Notes: generated by a model from the sequence alone, not told the origin. DNA of 64,000 bases from Lachnospiraceae bacterium (GCA_900751995.1 CAADTP010000030.1:20933-84932); one strand, 5' to 3'. Positions 52,627 through 62,639 are shown, counted from the first letter of the stretch. Numbers and translations: made by a program.

Positions 52627-54426
52627 ATGAAGAAAAAAGTTCTGGCACTTTTTTTAAGTGCTGCACTTTGTGTGACGGTGCTTCCAGCAACCGGTATGGC
52701 TGCAGAGTTTGGCAGCGGTGATGCAGAAATCACAGAAAATGCTGCGGACAGCCAGGAAGTGTTTTCCGCAGAGGAAACTACAGAGTCTATGGGAGAGACT
52801 GAGCAGCCTGCAGAAGACAGTGAGGATATTTCTGAGAAAATGGTGGATAACTCTTCCGATGCAACCATGGAAGATGTGGAAAACGCGGAAAATGCGGAGA
52901 ACAGCGAGGATGCTTTCGGCGGAGCTGAGGAAGGAGTTTCAGAAGAGATCTCCAGTGAGGATGATCCGGAAGTATTATTGACAGAACTGATACCTGAAGA
53001 AGCAGGAGACAGTATGGAAGAAGAAAACGCAGAAGCTATGTCAGCGTCAGCTCCGGAGCTGACAGTGACACCGACAGCGGGTCCGGAACCGACAGTGACA
53101 CCGATAACGGATCCGGAGCCGACAGTGACACCGACAGCGGATCCTGAACTGACAGTGACACCAACACCGGTGCCAAAAATAAACGTAAAATGGACCGGAG
53201 AAAAATGGGTAAGCCGCAGTTCTGTGAACGTGACACTTAAAGTTGATGCAAACGGAGCTTGCTACTACAAAGCTGTAGCGAGAAAAAAGGACGGAACTTC
53301 TGTTGTTCCGAAGCTTGATATGGGTAGCTCTCGTGTGGTGGTTACCGCAAACAGAAGCTTTGTGATATATCTTAAGAATCTGGATACAGAGAAAGAATTT
53401 GATCTGTATCTTAAGGTATTGGGTTCAGACGGAAGAACCAGCAACCTGAAAAAATTAAAGTTGAATTACAGGGGAACCCGCCCGAAATATGATGTGACGC
53501 CGACACCGACCTATATACCTTCTATACCAGATGTCAAAGATAGTTTTGTAAGAGGGTTGGATTCTCCGCTGAAATTTACTCCGAATAAATATTATAATTT
53601 TACCGTGACCGGTGCGGGAACTACAAATTCAAATCCCGGGCCTGGAGATGTGAAGTGGGTGCCAGTTTACTGGAGTACTTCACCAAATCCAACCGATAAC
53701 AGGAAGAATACTACATGGCGGATCGGATCTGACAAAGGAATAAACAAAGCCGCAACTTATAACATGTATATCTTTTTCCAGAAGTATGTTTATCAGAAAT
53801 CTGAATGGAAAAAGACTGATGAAGTACAGTCAGCCGTATACCAGTTCCGGTCCGCGGCCCTTACAACGGTAAAGCTTACCACGCCCGGGTTATCCGGCAC
53901 TTCCAACAGCCCTGCCGGCATCGTCTTCAAATGGAAAAAAGCTGCAAATGCTTCCGGCTACAAGATCTATCGAAGGACCGGAAACAGCAGCAAGTGGGTC
54001 AATATCGCTACCGTAAGCGGAAGCAATACGCTGGTCTACACAGACGGATCAGTAAAAGCAGGAACCATGTATACTTATACAGTCCGCGCATACAAGGGCT
54101 CTGCTTTAAGTGCTTATAACAAAAACGGCAGCCGGATCGTCCGTCTGACAGCTCCGGTGCAGTACAAACCGTCCAGCAAGGCTTCTGGGAAGCTGACTGT
54201 CCGCTGGAAAAAAGCAGCTGGTGCTTCCGGCTATCAGATCCAGTATGCGGCATCAAGGTCCATGAGAGGGTCCAGGACAGTGTCCGCCAGTGCACTGACC
54301 CGAACACTTTCCGGTTTGAAAAAGGGAAGCACTTATTATGTTCGTATCCGTGCATACAAAAAAGCGAGCGGAAAGACATATTACGGTGCCTGGAGCAGTG
54401 TAAAAAATGCAAAAGTAAGGAAATAA
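52627..54426 (+). CDS. Secreted multidomain protein with Thr-Pro repeats and two fibronectin type III-like domains
   Basis: 599 residues. Signal peptide (about 1-25), an acidic disordered segment (26-140), four 10-residue PEPTVTPTAD-like repeats (about 143-182), the two unknown domains shared with the preceding gene (about 185-275 and 300-420), then two fibronectin III-like repeats: KWKKAANASGYKIYRRTG and RWKKAAGASGYQIQYAAS. No sortase motif or membrane anchor at the C-terminus, which ends NAKVRK. Probably a cell-surface or released adhesin/glycan-binding protein; function unknown. AAAAGGAGG ribosome site. Confidence 0.8.
   Translation: MKKKVLALFLSAALCVTVLPATGMAAEFGSGDAEITENAADSQEVFSAEETTESMGETEQPAEDSEDISEKMVDNSSDATMEDVENAENAENSEDAFGGAEEGVSEEISSEDDPEVLLTELIPEEAGDSMEEENAEAMSASAPELTVTPTAGPEPTVTPITDPEPTVTPTADPELTVTPTPVPKINVKWTGEKWVSRSSVNVTLKVDANGACYYKAVARKKDGTSVVPKLDMGSSRVVVTANRSFVIYLKNLDTEKEFDLYLKVLGSDGRTSNLKKLKLNYRGTRPKYDVTPTPTYIPSIPDVKDSFVRGLDSPLKFTPNKYYNFTVTGAGTTNSNPGPGDVKWVPVYWSTSPNPTDNRKNTTWRIGSDKGINKAATYNMYIFFQKYVYQKSEWKKTDEVQSAVYQFRSAALTTVKLTTPGLSGTSNSPAGIVFKWKKAANASGYKIYRRTGNSSKWVNIATVSGSNTLVYTDGSVKAGTMYTYTVRAYKGSALSAYNKNGSRIVRLTAPVQYKPSSKASGKLTVRWKKAAGASGYQIQYAASRSMRGSRTVSASALTRTLSGLKKGSTYYVRIRAYKKASGKTYYGAWSSVKNAKVRK
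53053..53175 (+). repeat. 30-bp in-frame repeats encoding PEPTVTPTAD
   Basis: Three and a part copies of a 30-bp unit (PELTVTPTAG, PEPTVTPITD, PEPTVTPTAD, PELTVTPTPV). Such repeats may change copy number by slippage. Confidence 0.85.
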
Positions 54427-54434
54427 GATCTGTA

Positions 54435-54480
54435 ATATCCCGCGGGATCCTCGAAAACAGGATCCTATGCGGGATATTTT
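54435..54480 (+). terminator. Terminator of the secreted-protein gene
   Basis: ATATCCCGC (54435-54443) pairs with GCGGGATAT (54469-54477), with inner GGATCCT/AGGATCC, followed by TTTT. Confidence 0.8.
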
Positions 54481-54517
54481 CTGTTGTTCCTGGCATGATT
54501 TGTTAAATAATTGTTCA

Positions 54518-54546
54518 TTGTTTTTATAACAGGAAAGTGGTAGAAT
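54518..54546 (+). promoter_or_regulatory. Promoter of secA
   Basis: TTGTTT (54518-54523), 17-base spacer, TAGAAT (54541-54546). Confidence 0.6.
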
Positions 54547-54658
54547 ATATACCATATGTGATCCAGTATAACGGATATCAACAGAGAACTGGAATGATCC
54601 AAAATTGGACAGATCAGAGACAGCAGTCTTATTCGAATAAAATGATTGGAGCAGAAAC

Positions 54659-57238
54659 ATGAATGTTTTTTCAAAAGTATTTGGAACCCGCAGCCAGCGT
54701 GAGGTAAAACGTATCATGCCGCTGGTTGAAAAAACCGAGAGCTATCAGTCTCAGATGCAGCAGCTTACGGATGAGCAGTTACGAGACAAGACAAGAGAAT
54801 ATAAGAAACGTCTTGCAGAAGGTGCAACACTGGATGATCTTCTTCCGGAGGCATTTGCCACCGTACGTGAGGCAGCCAAGCGTGTACTTGGAATGGAGCA
54901 TTACCGTGTACAGATCATCGGTGGTATCATCCTTCACCAGGGCCGTATCGCCGAGATGAAAACAGGTGAAGGTAAAACTCTTGTTTCCACACTTCCTGCA
55001 TATCTGAATGCCCTTGAGGGAAAAGGTGTCCACATCGTAACCGTCAACGACTACCTGGCAAAACGAGATGCTGAGTGGATGGGTAAGGTTCACGAGTTCC
55101 TTGGCCTGACTGTAGGCGTGGTACTTAACGACATGAAGCCGGAAGAGCGTCGTGCGGCATACGGATGTGACATCACATACGTAACAAACAATGAACTTGG
55201 ATTTGATTATCTTCGTGACAACATGGTCATCTATAAAGAACAGCTTGTTCAGAGAGATCTTCACTACTGTATCATCGATGAGATCGACTCTGTCCTGATC
55301 GATGAGGCACGTACACCTCTGATCATTTCCGGACAGAGCGGCAAGTCCACCAAGCTTTATGAGGTGTGCGATATCCTTGCACAGCAGCTGGAGCGTGGTG
55401 AGGCCAGCCATGAGATGACCAAGATGGCAGCCATCATGGGTGAGGAGGTTATCGAGACCGGTGACTTCGTTGTAAATGAGAAAGATAAGATCGTCAACCT
55501 TACCGAGCAGGGTATCAAGAAGGTTGAGAAATTCTTTAATATCGAGAACCTGGCAGATCCGGAAAACCTGGAGATCCAGCACAACATCATCCTTGCACTT
55601 CGTGCACATAATCTGATGCACAAGGATCAGGATTATGTTGTAAAAGATGACGAGATCCTGATCGTTGATGAGTTTACCGGTCGTATCATGCCGGGCCGTC
55701 GTTACTCCGATGGTCTTCATCAGGCGATCGAGGCGAAAGAGCATGTGAAGGTTAAAAGAGAGAGCAAGACTCTTGCAACCATTACCTTCCAGAACTTTTT
55801 CAACAAATATGATAAAAAAGGCGGTATGACAGGTACAGCCCTTACCGAGGAAAAAGAGTTCCGTGATATCTACGGCATGGACGTTGTAGAGATCCCGACC
55901 AACCGTGTAGTACAGCGTAAAGACCTTGACGATGCTGTTTACATGACAAAGAAAGAGAAATTCAACGCCGTTGTAGAGGCAGTTAAGGAAGCTCACGCAA
56001 AACATCAGCCGGTACTGGTTGGTACGATCACCATCGAGACTTCTGAGCTTCTCAGCAGAATGCTGAAGAGAGAGGGAATCCCCCACAATGTATTGAATGC
56101 CAAGTTCCATGAGCTTGAGGCTGAGATCGTAGCTCAGGCAGGACAGGCAGATGCCGTTACCATCGCGACCAACATGGCAGGCCGTGGTACCGATATCAAG
56201 CTTGACGATGTGGCAAGAGAGGCTGGCGGTCTGAAGATCATCGGTACCGAGCGTCATGAGTCAAGACGTATCGATAACCAGCTCCGTGGACGTTCCGGAC
56301 GACAGGGAGATCCGGGTGAATCCCGTTTCTACATTTCCCTTGAGGATGACCTGATGCGTCTGTTCGGTTCCGAGAGACTGATGAAGGTGTTCACATCCCT
56401 TGGTGTTGAGGAGAATGAGCAGATCGAGCACAAGATGCTTTCCAATGCCATCGAGAAAGCCCAGGAGAAGATCGAGTTCAACAACTTCGGTATCCGTAAA
56501 AACCTTCTCGACTATGACCAGGTTAACAATGAGCAGAGAGAGATCATCTATGAGGAGCGCCGCCAGGTACTTGACGGTGAGAATATGCGTGATGCCATCT
56601 ATAAGATGATCACAGATATCGTAGACAGCATGACAGACATGTGCTTCTCCGATGACATGGATTCTTCTGAGTGGGATCTTAATGAGTTCAACACTGCGAT
56701 CACTCCGATCATCCCGATTCACCCGCTGACCGCAGAGAAGGTAAAAGGCCATAAGAAAGATGAGATCAAGCATATTGTGAAGGAAGAGGCTGTGAAGCTT
56801 TATGAAGCGAAGGAGGCTGAGTTCCCGGAACCGGAACAGCTTCGTGAGCTTGAGCGAGTTGTCCTTCTGAAATGCATCGACAGCAAATGGATGGATCACA
56901 TCGATGATATGGAAATGCTCCGTCAGGGTATCGGTCTGATGGCATACGGCCAGAGAGATCCGGTTGTTGAGTACAAGATGAACGCATTCGAGATGTTTAA
57001 CAGCATGATCAGCTCCATTCAGGAAGACACTGTACGTATGCTGTATCATGTTCATGTGGAGCAGAAGATCGAGCGTGAGCAGGTTGCTAAGGTAACCGGC
57101 ACAAACAAAGATGACAGCGCAGGCCCGAAGAAACCGGTTCAGCGAAAAGAAGATAAAGTATACCCGAATGATCCGTGCCCATGCGGAAGCGGCAAGAAAT
57201 ACAAACAGTGCTGCGGACGTAAGGCTGCCAAGATCTGA
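54659..57238 (+). CDS. secA: Preprotein translocase ATPase SecA
   Basis: 859-residue motor that drives preproteins through SecYEG. Walker A EMKTGEGKTLVSTL at about 100-113, DEIDSVLIDEARTPLIISG (landmark DEIDSVLIDEA), TNMAGRGTDIKL and RIDNQLRGRSGRQGDPGES (landmark QLRGRSGRQGD). The C-terminus carries the zinc SEC-C motif CPCGSGKKYKQCCG that binds SecB and lipids. Length is usual for Clostridia. ATG preceded by TGGAGCAG. Confidence 0.98.
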   Translation: MNVFSKVFGTRSQREVKRIMPLVEKTESYQSQMQQLTDEQLRDKTREYKKRLAEGATLDDLLPEAFATVREAAKRVLGMEHYRVQIIGGIILHQGRIAEMKTGEGKTLVSTLPAYLNALEGKGVHIVTVNDYLAKRDAEWMGKVHEFLGLTVGVVLNDMKPEERRAAYGCDITYVTNNELGFDYLRDNMVIYKEQLVQRDLHYCIIDEIDSVLIDEARTPLIISGQSGKSTKLYEVCDILAQQLERGEASHEMTKMAAIMGEEVIETGDFVVNEKDKIVNLTEQGIKKVEKFFNIENLADPENLEIQHNIILALRAHNLMHKDQDYVVKDDEILIVDEFTGRIMPGRRYSDGLHQAIEAKEHVKVKRESKTLATITFQNFFNKYDKKGGMTGTALTEEKEFRDIYGMDVVEIPTNRVVQRKDLDDAVYMTKKEKFNAVVEAVKEAHAKHQPVLVGTITIETSELLSRMLKREGIPHNVLNAKFHELEAEIVAQAGQADAVTIATNMAGRGTDIKLDDVAREAGGLKIIGTERHESRRIDNQLRGRSGRQGDPGESRFYISLEDDLMRLFGSERLMKVFTSLGVEENEQIEHKMLSNAIEKAQEKIEFNNFGIRKNLLDYDQVNNEQREIIYEERRQVLDGENMRDAIYKMITDIVDSMTDMCFSDDMDSSEWDLNEFNTAITPIIPIHPLTAEKVKGHKKDEIKHIVKEEAVKLYEAKEAEFPEPEQLRELERVVLLKCIDSKWMDHIDDMEMLRQGIGLMAYGQRDPVVEYKMNAFEMFNSMISSIQEDTVRMLYHVHVEQKIEREQVAKVTGTNKDDSAGPKKPVQRKEDKVYPNDPCPCGSGKKYKQCCGRKAAKI

Positions 57239-57250
57239 GAAGGAAGATAA

Positions 57251-57290
57251 AAATAGTCTCACCCGGATGATGTGGTGGGGCTATTTTTTC
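57251..57290 (+). terminator. Terminator of secA
   Basis: AAAATAGTCTCACC (57251-57264) pairs with 57275-57288 over 14 bp with two wobbles, then TT. Downstream, 57340-57465 holds a possible dispersed repeat with CGTAGC-CACC-GCTACG (57388-57403) and no gene. Confidence 0.85.
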
Positions 57291-57493
57291 TGGGATTTCT
57301 GTTACATAGGAACAGAGTACAGCGAATATTAAATAACCGTCATATAGACTTGTCTGATTTTTTATATACTGCGTTGTCGTCAATCGCCGTAGCCACCGCT
57401 ACGCTTCATTCTCCCGCCCTGCATATGAGAAAGTCATCCTGCGTCAATAGAGCAGATACTTAATTTTCGCTGTAAGAGAAGGGACATGATAAT

Positions 57494-58327
57494 ATGGCAA
57501 TTATAAAAACTGCAATTCTTCAGACACATGTATATACTGATAAATTTCGCAATATCACCCAGGCAGCAGAACTTCTTGCCAGCCCGGAGCTTCAGGGGAT
57601 CGATCTGGCAGTCCTGCCCGAAATGTTCTGCTGCCCCTACGAAAATAAATACTTTCCGGAATATGCCGAAATTGAGGGCGGAGATACCTGGGAAAAATGC
57701 TCCAGGCTGGCAGCGGAATACGGAATTTATCTCGTAGCAGGAAGTATGCCGGAGAGAGATGAAGCCGGCAATATTTATAACACTTCCTATGTCTTTGACA
57801 GAAATGGTCATCAGATCGGTAAGCACCGGAAGATGCATCTTTTTGACATTGATGTAAAAGGCGGCCAGTATTTTAAAGAATCCGATACCCTGACACCGGG
57901 AGACCAGGTGACGGTTTTTGATACAGAATTTGGAAAGATGGGCCTTTGCATCTGTTACGATTTCCGCTTCCCGGAGCTTGCCAGGCTGATGGTGGACGAA
58001 GGCGCCCAGGTAATCATCGTGCCGGCTGCTTTTAACATGACAACAGGGCCTCTCCACTGGGAGCTGATGTTCCGTCAGAGAGCTGTGGACAACCAGGTAT
58101 ACACCATTGGAGCTGCGCCCGCCAGAGACCTGAACGCCGGGTATCATTCCTGGGGTCACTCCATTGCCGCAGATCCCTGGGGAAAAGTCCTCATGGAGAT
58201 GGAAGAGAAGCCGGCTGTGAAGGTTGTGGAACTGGAACTGGACGAGGTAAAAAAAGTCCGTGAGCAGCTGCCGCTTTTGAAGCACAGGAGAGGGGATATT
58301 TACGCCCTGACCACGTTTTCGTTGTAA
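57494..58327 (+). CDS. Carbon-nitrogen hydrolase (omega-amidase/nitrilase family)
   Basis: 277-residue amidase with the Glu-Lys-Cys triad: Glu in AVLPEMFCCPY, Lys in HRKMHLFDI and Cys in GLCICYDFRFPEL. The sequence is closest in pattern to omega-amidases (Nit2/YafV-like) that hydrolyse 2-oxoglutaramate or 2-oxosuccinamate, repairing side products of aminotransferases. RBS AGAAGGG. Substrate is inferred. Confidence 0.88.
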   Translation: MAIIKTAILQTHVYTDKFRNITQAAELLASPELQGIDLAVLPEMFCCPYENKYFPEYAEIEGGDTWEKCSRLAAEYGIYLVAGSMPERDEAGNIYNTSYVFDRNGHQIGKHRKMHLFDIDVKGGQYFKESDTLTPGDQVTVFDTEFGKMGLCICYDFRFPELARLMVDEGAQVIIVPAAFNMTTGPLHWELMFRQRAVDNQVYTIGAAPARDLNAGYHSWGHSIAADPWGKVLMEMEEKPAVKVVELELDEVKKVREQLPLLKHRRGDIYALTTFSL

Positions 58328-58400
58328 TTTCCATGCCCATATGGTATTGTATAAGACAGGCAGGAAATCCTGTATCAATATATAGAAAGAAGGTGAAGCT

Positions 58401-59520
58401 GTGGTTGAGTTAGATCAGTTCAAGAGTATTCTTGCAACATACACAGAGCCATTAGTGGAAGTGAGGGATTCACTTTGACCTCGCTAACAAAGAGCAGAAG
58501 GTCGAAGAATTAGAGCGCGAGATGGAGGCGCCTGATTTCTGGGATAATGCGGAAGCATCCCAGATGAAGATGAAACAGTTAAAGAGTCTCAAGGACGATA
58601 TTGAGACATACCATAATCTGGAAACACAGATGGAAGATATGGAAACCATGATCGAGATGGGATATGAGGAGAATGATCCTGAGATCGTCCCTGAGATCCA
58701 GGAAATGCTGGACGAGTTCCAGGCAAGCTTTGACAGCATCCGTGTGAAGACACTCCTTTCCGGAGAGTACGACGGAGAGAACGCCATCATCAAGCTGAAC
58801 GCAGGAGCCGGCGGAACAGAGGCCTGCGACTGGTGCGGAATGCTTTATCGTATGTACAGCAGATGGGCGGAGAAGAAAGGCTTTGCGCTGGAGGTCCTGG
58901 ATTACCTTGACGGTGATGAGGCCGGTGTGAAATCCGTAACCTTCCAGGTGAACGGAGAGAACGCCTACGGTTATCTGAAATCCGAGAAGGGTGTTCATCG
59001 TCTTGTACGTATTTCTCCGTTTAATGCAGCAGGAAAGAGACAGACCTCTTTTGTATCCTGCGATGTTATGCCGGATATCAAGAAGGATCTGGATGTTGAG
59101 ATCAATGATGACGATATCCGTATCGATACCTACCGAAGCAGTGGTGCCGGTGGACAGCATATCAACAAGACATCCTCTGCGATCCGTATCACACATTTCC
59201 CGACAGGAATCGTGGTACAGTGCCAGAATGAACGTTCTCAGCACATGAACAAGGATAAGGCTATGCAGATGCTGAAGGCCAAGCTGTATCTGCTGAAACA
59301 GCAGGAAGCTGAGGAGAAGCTTTCCGGCATTCGAGGCGAAGTGACAGATATCGGCTGGGGAAACCAGATCCGTTCCTATGTCCTGCAGCCATACACCATG
59401 GTAAAAGACCATAGAACCAATGAAGAAACCGGTAATGTTGACGCAGTTCTGGACGGTGGTATTGACATTTTTATCAATGCATACCTGAAATGGATCGCGC
59501 TGGCGAAAAAGAAAGAATAA
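58401..59520 (+). CDS. prfB: Peptide chain release factor 2 with programmed +1 frameshift
   Basis: Translation starts at GTG 58401 (AAGGTGAA upstream). It reads 25 codons (VELDQFKSILATYTEPLVEVRDSL), meets an in-frame TGA at 58476-58478 in the context CTT-TGA-C, and shifts +1 to continue from GAC at 58477 to 59520, giving 372 residues. GAGGG just before the slip site is the stimulatory ribosome-site-like element. The RF2 anticodon-like SPF motif (RISPFNAAGKR) and the catalytic GGQ (GAGGQHINK) are present. RF2 terminates at UGA/UAA, so low RF2 increases its own synthesis. Confidence 0.95.
58473..58479 (+). other. prfB frameshift site CTTTGAC
   Basis: CTT (codon 25) followed by TGA and C is the conserved slip/stop context; AGGG lies 6 bases upstream. 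Confidence 0.95.
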
Positions 59521-59558
59521 CATTACTGTCACGGAACCCCATAAAGACAGAGAAAAGG

Positions 59559-59596
59559 ACTCCGCAGGCAAAAAAGCGCTTGTGGAGTTTCTTTTA
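59559..59596 (+). terminator. Terminator of prfB
   Basis: ACTCCGCA (59559-59566) pairs with TGTGGAGT (59581-59588) with one G-T; followed by TTCTTTTATT. Confidence 0.7.
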
Positions 59597-59691
59597 TTAT
59601 GATAATATATCTCTTGTACAAAAACAGTTGTCTTTATGAAACGGACAGAAGGCTGCTGGCCACAATGTGAACAGCAGTCAGAGAGGTTGCT

Positions 59692-60144
59692 ATGCAGAAA
59701 CAGGTTGAAAAGAAAAAATACTATGTAGTAAGAGAACGGGCAGTGCCGGAGGTACTTCTCAAGGTGGTTGAGGCCAAGAGACTGCTGGAATCCAAACGGG
59801 TGGCTACTGTTCAGGAAGCTGCTGAAAGGACCGGGATCAGCCGCAGTTCTTTTTACAAATATAAGGACGATATTTTTCCTTTCCACGAGGAGACCAAGGG
59901 AAAGACCATCACCTTTATTATTCAGATGGACGATGAGCCGGGGCTTTTATCAATGGTGCTGCAGACGATTGCCCGTTTTCACGGTAATATCCTGACCATA
60001 CATCAGAGTATTCCCATTAACGGAGTCGCAACGCTGACGCTGAGCGTTGACATCCTTCCGGGAGAAGGCGACGCAGAGGCTATGGTGGAGAATATTGAGC
60101 AGAGAGACGGTATACACTATTTGAAAATTTTAGGCAGGGAGTAA
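59692..60144 (+). CDS. ACT-domain protein with helix-turn-helix (UPF0735/PheB-like)
   Basis: 150 residues. An N-terminal helical HTH-like part includes TVQEAAERTGISRSSFYKYKDDIFPF (landmark AAERTGISRSSFYKYK), and a C-terminal ACT domain includes DDEPGLLSMVLQTIARFHGNILTIHQSIP (landmark EPGLLSMVLQ). Such proteins often precede hom/thr genes and probably sense an aspartate-family amino acid. hom begins 4 bases downstream, so they are coupled. DNA binding is plausible but unproven. AGAGAGG ribosome site. Confidence 0.85.
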   Translation: MQKQVEKKKYYVVRERAVPEVLLKVVEAKRLLESKRVATVQEAAERTGISRSSFYKYKDDIFPFHEETKGKTITFIIQMDDEPGLLSMVLQTIARFHGNILTIHQSIPINGVATLTLSVDILPGEGDAEAMVENIEQRDGIHYLKILGRE

Positions 60145-60148
60145 GCAT

Positions 60149-61360
60149 ATGATAAACATAGCAGTATTAGGCTACGGTACAGTAGGAAGCGGAGTTGTTG
60201 AAGTCATCAACACCAATCATGAGAGCATTAACAAGAGAGCTGGAGATGAGATTAACATCAAGTACGTTCTTGATTTAAGAGATTTTCCGGGAGATCCGGT
60301 TGAGGAAGTTCTGATTCATGATTATGAAGTGATCGTAAACGATCCGGAGGTAGATATTGTTGTTGAGGTTATGGGCGGGATCGAGCCGGCTTATACCTTT
60401 GTAAAAAGAGCGCTTCAGGCAGGAAAGAGCGTAAGCACATCCAATAAGGCTCTGGTAGCCAAGCATGGTTCCGAGCTCATGGAGATCGCAAAAGAAAAAA
60501 ATATCAATTTCCTTTTTGAGGCAAGCTGCGGCGGCGGTATCCCGATCATTCGTGCACTGAATTCTTCACTGACAGCAGATGAGATCGATGAGATCACAGG
60601 AATCCTTAACGGAACCACCAACTACATGCTTTACAAGATGAACACAGAGAACTGTGATTTTGATACGGTTCTGAAGGAAGCTCAGGCAAAGGGCTATGCA
60701 GAGGCAGATCCGACTGCAGACGTAGGAGGTGCTGACGCATGCCGTAAGATCGCCATCCTTTCTTCACTTGCATACGGAAAATTCCTGAATTACGAGGATA
60801 TTTATACAGAAGGAATCACAAAGATCACACCGGCAGATATGGAATATGCAAAAGAGCTTGGCATGACTATCAAGCTTCTTGCCACAAGCCGCAGGATCGG
60901 AGATTCTTTCTATGCAATGGTTGCGCCGTTCCTGGTAGGCCAGAGTAGCCCGCTTTACAGTGTAAATGATGTGTTTAATGCAGTATTTGTGCACGGAAAT
61001 GTTCTTGGAGATGCCATGTTCTACGGAAGCGGAGCAGGTAAGCTTCCGACTGCAAGTGCAGTAGTTGCAGATGTTGTGGATGAAGCAAAGCATCTCCACA
61101 GAAATATCATGACAAACTGGAGCAGCTATGCCCTGAAGCTTATGGATATGGATGAAGTTGAGGGACGTTTCTTCGTACGTGTGTCTGATACTACTATGGA
61201 TGAAGTGGAAAAAGCTTTTGGTGATGTACAGACCATCGAGCCGGATGACCTTCCGGACGAATTCGGATTTATCACACCGGTGATGAAGCAGGCTGAATAT
61301 TATGAGAAGATCAGCAAGCTCACCGGAAAAGTACTGGCAATGATCCGTGTAAAGGATTGA
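60149..61360 (+). CDS. hom: Homoserine dehydrogenase
   Basis: 403 residues. The NAD(P) loop VLGYGTVGSGVVEVI at the N-terminus, GILNGTTNYMLYKM and the catalytic EADPTADVGGADACRK (landmark DPTADVGGADACRK) are diagnostic. A C-terminal ACT-like regulatory domain (about 325-403) is present. It reduces aspartate semialdehyde to homoserine for threonine and methionine. GGGAG ribosome site; aspartokinase follows after 21 bases. Confidence 0.95.
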   Translation: MINIAVLGYGTVGSGVVEVINTNHESINKRAGDEINIKYVLDLRDFPGDPVEEVLIHDYEVIVNDPEVDIVVEVMGGIEPAYTFVKRALQAGKSVSTSNKALVAKHGSELMEIAKEKNINFLFEASCGGGIPIIRALNSSLTADEIDEITGILNGTTNYMLYKMNTENCDFDTVLKEAQAKGYAEADPTADVGGADACRKIAILSSLAYGKFLNYEDIYTEGITKITPADMEYAKELGMTIKLLATSRRIGDSFYAMVAPFLVGQSSPLYSVNDVFNAVFVHGNVLGDAMFYGSGAGKLPTASAVVADVVDEAKHLHRNIMTNWSSYALKLMDMDEVEGRFFVRVSDTTMDEVEKAFGDVQTIEPDDLPDEFGFITPVMKQAEYYEKISKLTGKVLAMIRVKD

Positions 61361-61381
61361 TGCCGAAGGGAAGAAAAGAAC

Positions 61382-62590
61382 ATGTTGATTGTAAAAAAAT
61401 TCGGCGGTACTTCTGTGGCAAACAAAGAGCGTATCTTTAATGTTGCCAGAAGATGTATCGAAGATTACAAAAAAGGAAACGACGTGGTGGTCGTGCTTTC
61501 TGCAATGGGTAAGTATACCGATGAGCTGATCACCATGGCAAAGGATATCAATGACAAACCTCCGAAACGTGAGATGGATATGCTTTTTACCATCGGAGAG
61601 CAGATGTCAGTGGCACTGATGTCCATGGCTATGGACAGTCTGGGAGTACCGGCTGTTTCTCTGAATGCCTTTCAGGTAGCTATGCACACAACAAGTGCAC
61701 ATAGCAGCGCACGCCTGAAAAAGATCGATGCGGCACGTATCCGCAGAGAGCTGGATAACCGCAGGATCGTTGTGGTCACAGGCTTCCAGGGCATTGATAA
61801 ATATAATGACTATACCACACTTGGACGTGGCGGTTCTGATACCACAGCCGTAGCTCTTGCGGCAGCGCTTCATGCAGATGCCTGTGAGATCTATACCGAT
61901 GTGGACGGTGTTTATACCGCTGACCCGCGTAAGGTTCCGAATGCCCGCAAGCTCAAGGAGATCACTTACGATGAGATGCTGGATCTGGCAACTCTGGGTG
62001 CGGGAGTGCTTCATAACCGTTCTGTGGAGATGGCAAAGAAATACGGCGTGCCGCTGGTGGTACGTTCCAGTCTCAACAACAGCGAAGGAACTGTGGTAAA
62101 GGAGGAAGTAACAGTGGAGAGAATGCTGATCAGCGGTGTTGCTCTGGATACAGATGCAGTACGTATTGCTGTGATCGGACTTAAAGATTCACCAGGAGTG
62201 GCATTTAAGCTTTTTGATACCCTGGCTAAGAAAAATATCAATGTGGATATGATCCTTCAGTCTATCGGCCGTGCCGGAACCAAGGACATTTCCTTTACTG
62301 TTGATAAAAATGATCTGGACGATGCAATGGGTGTTCTGGAAGCTAACCAGGCACGCATCGCCTATTCTGAGCTTCATGCGGAGAAAAACATTGCCAAGCT
62401 TTCTATTGTAGGAGCAGGTATGATGAGCAATCCGGGTGTTGCTGCAAAAATGTTCGAAAGCCTTTACAATGAGGGTGTGAACATCAATATGATCGCAACA
62501 TCTGAGATCCGTGTGACGGTTCTCATTAACGAGAAAGATGGCGTACGTGCCATGAATGCGGTACATGATGCGTTTAATCTTGCAGACTAA
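61382..62590 (+). CDS. lysC: Aspartate kinase
   Basis: 402 residues. KKFGGTSVANKERI at the N-terminus, TLGRGGSDTTAVALAAAL and YTDVDGVYTADPR form the kinase domain. Two C-terminal ACT domains (about 265-330 and 345-402) give feedback control, by lysine and/or threonine in relatives. It supplies aspartyl phosphate for hom and for dapA/dapB encoded 13 kb upstream. AGGGAAG ribosome site. Confidence 0.95.
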   Translation: MLIVKKFGGTSVANKERIFNVARRCIEDYKKGNDVVVVLSAMGKYTDELITMAKDINDKPPKREMDMLFTIGEQMSVALMSMAMDSLGVPAVSLNAFQVAMHTTSAHSSARLKKIDAARIRRELDNRRIVVVTGFQGIDKYNDYTTLGRGGSDTTAVALAAALHADACEIYTDVDGVYTADPRKVPNARKLKEITYDEMLDLATLGAGVLHNRSVEMAKKYGVPLVVRSSLNNSEGTVVKEEVTVERMLISGVALDTDAVRIAVIGLKDSPGVAFKLFDTLAKKNINVDMILQSIGRAGTKDISFTVDKNDLDDAMGVLEANQARIAYSELHAEKNIAKLSIVGAGMMSNPGVAAKMFESLYNEGVNINMIATSEIRVTVLINEKDGVRAMNAVHDAFNLAD

Positions 62591-62639
62591 ACAGATGTGA
62601 AATATGAGAATATGATATATCTGAAGTAAAAAATGACGG

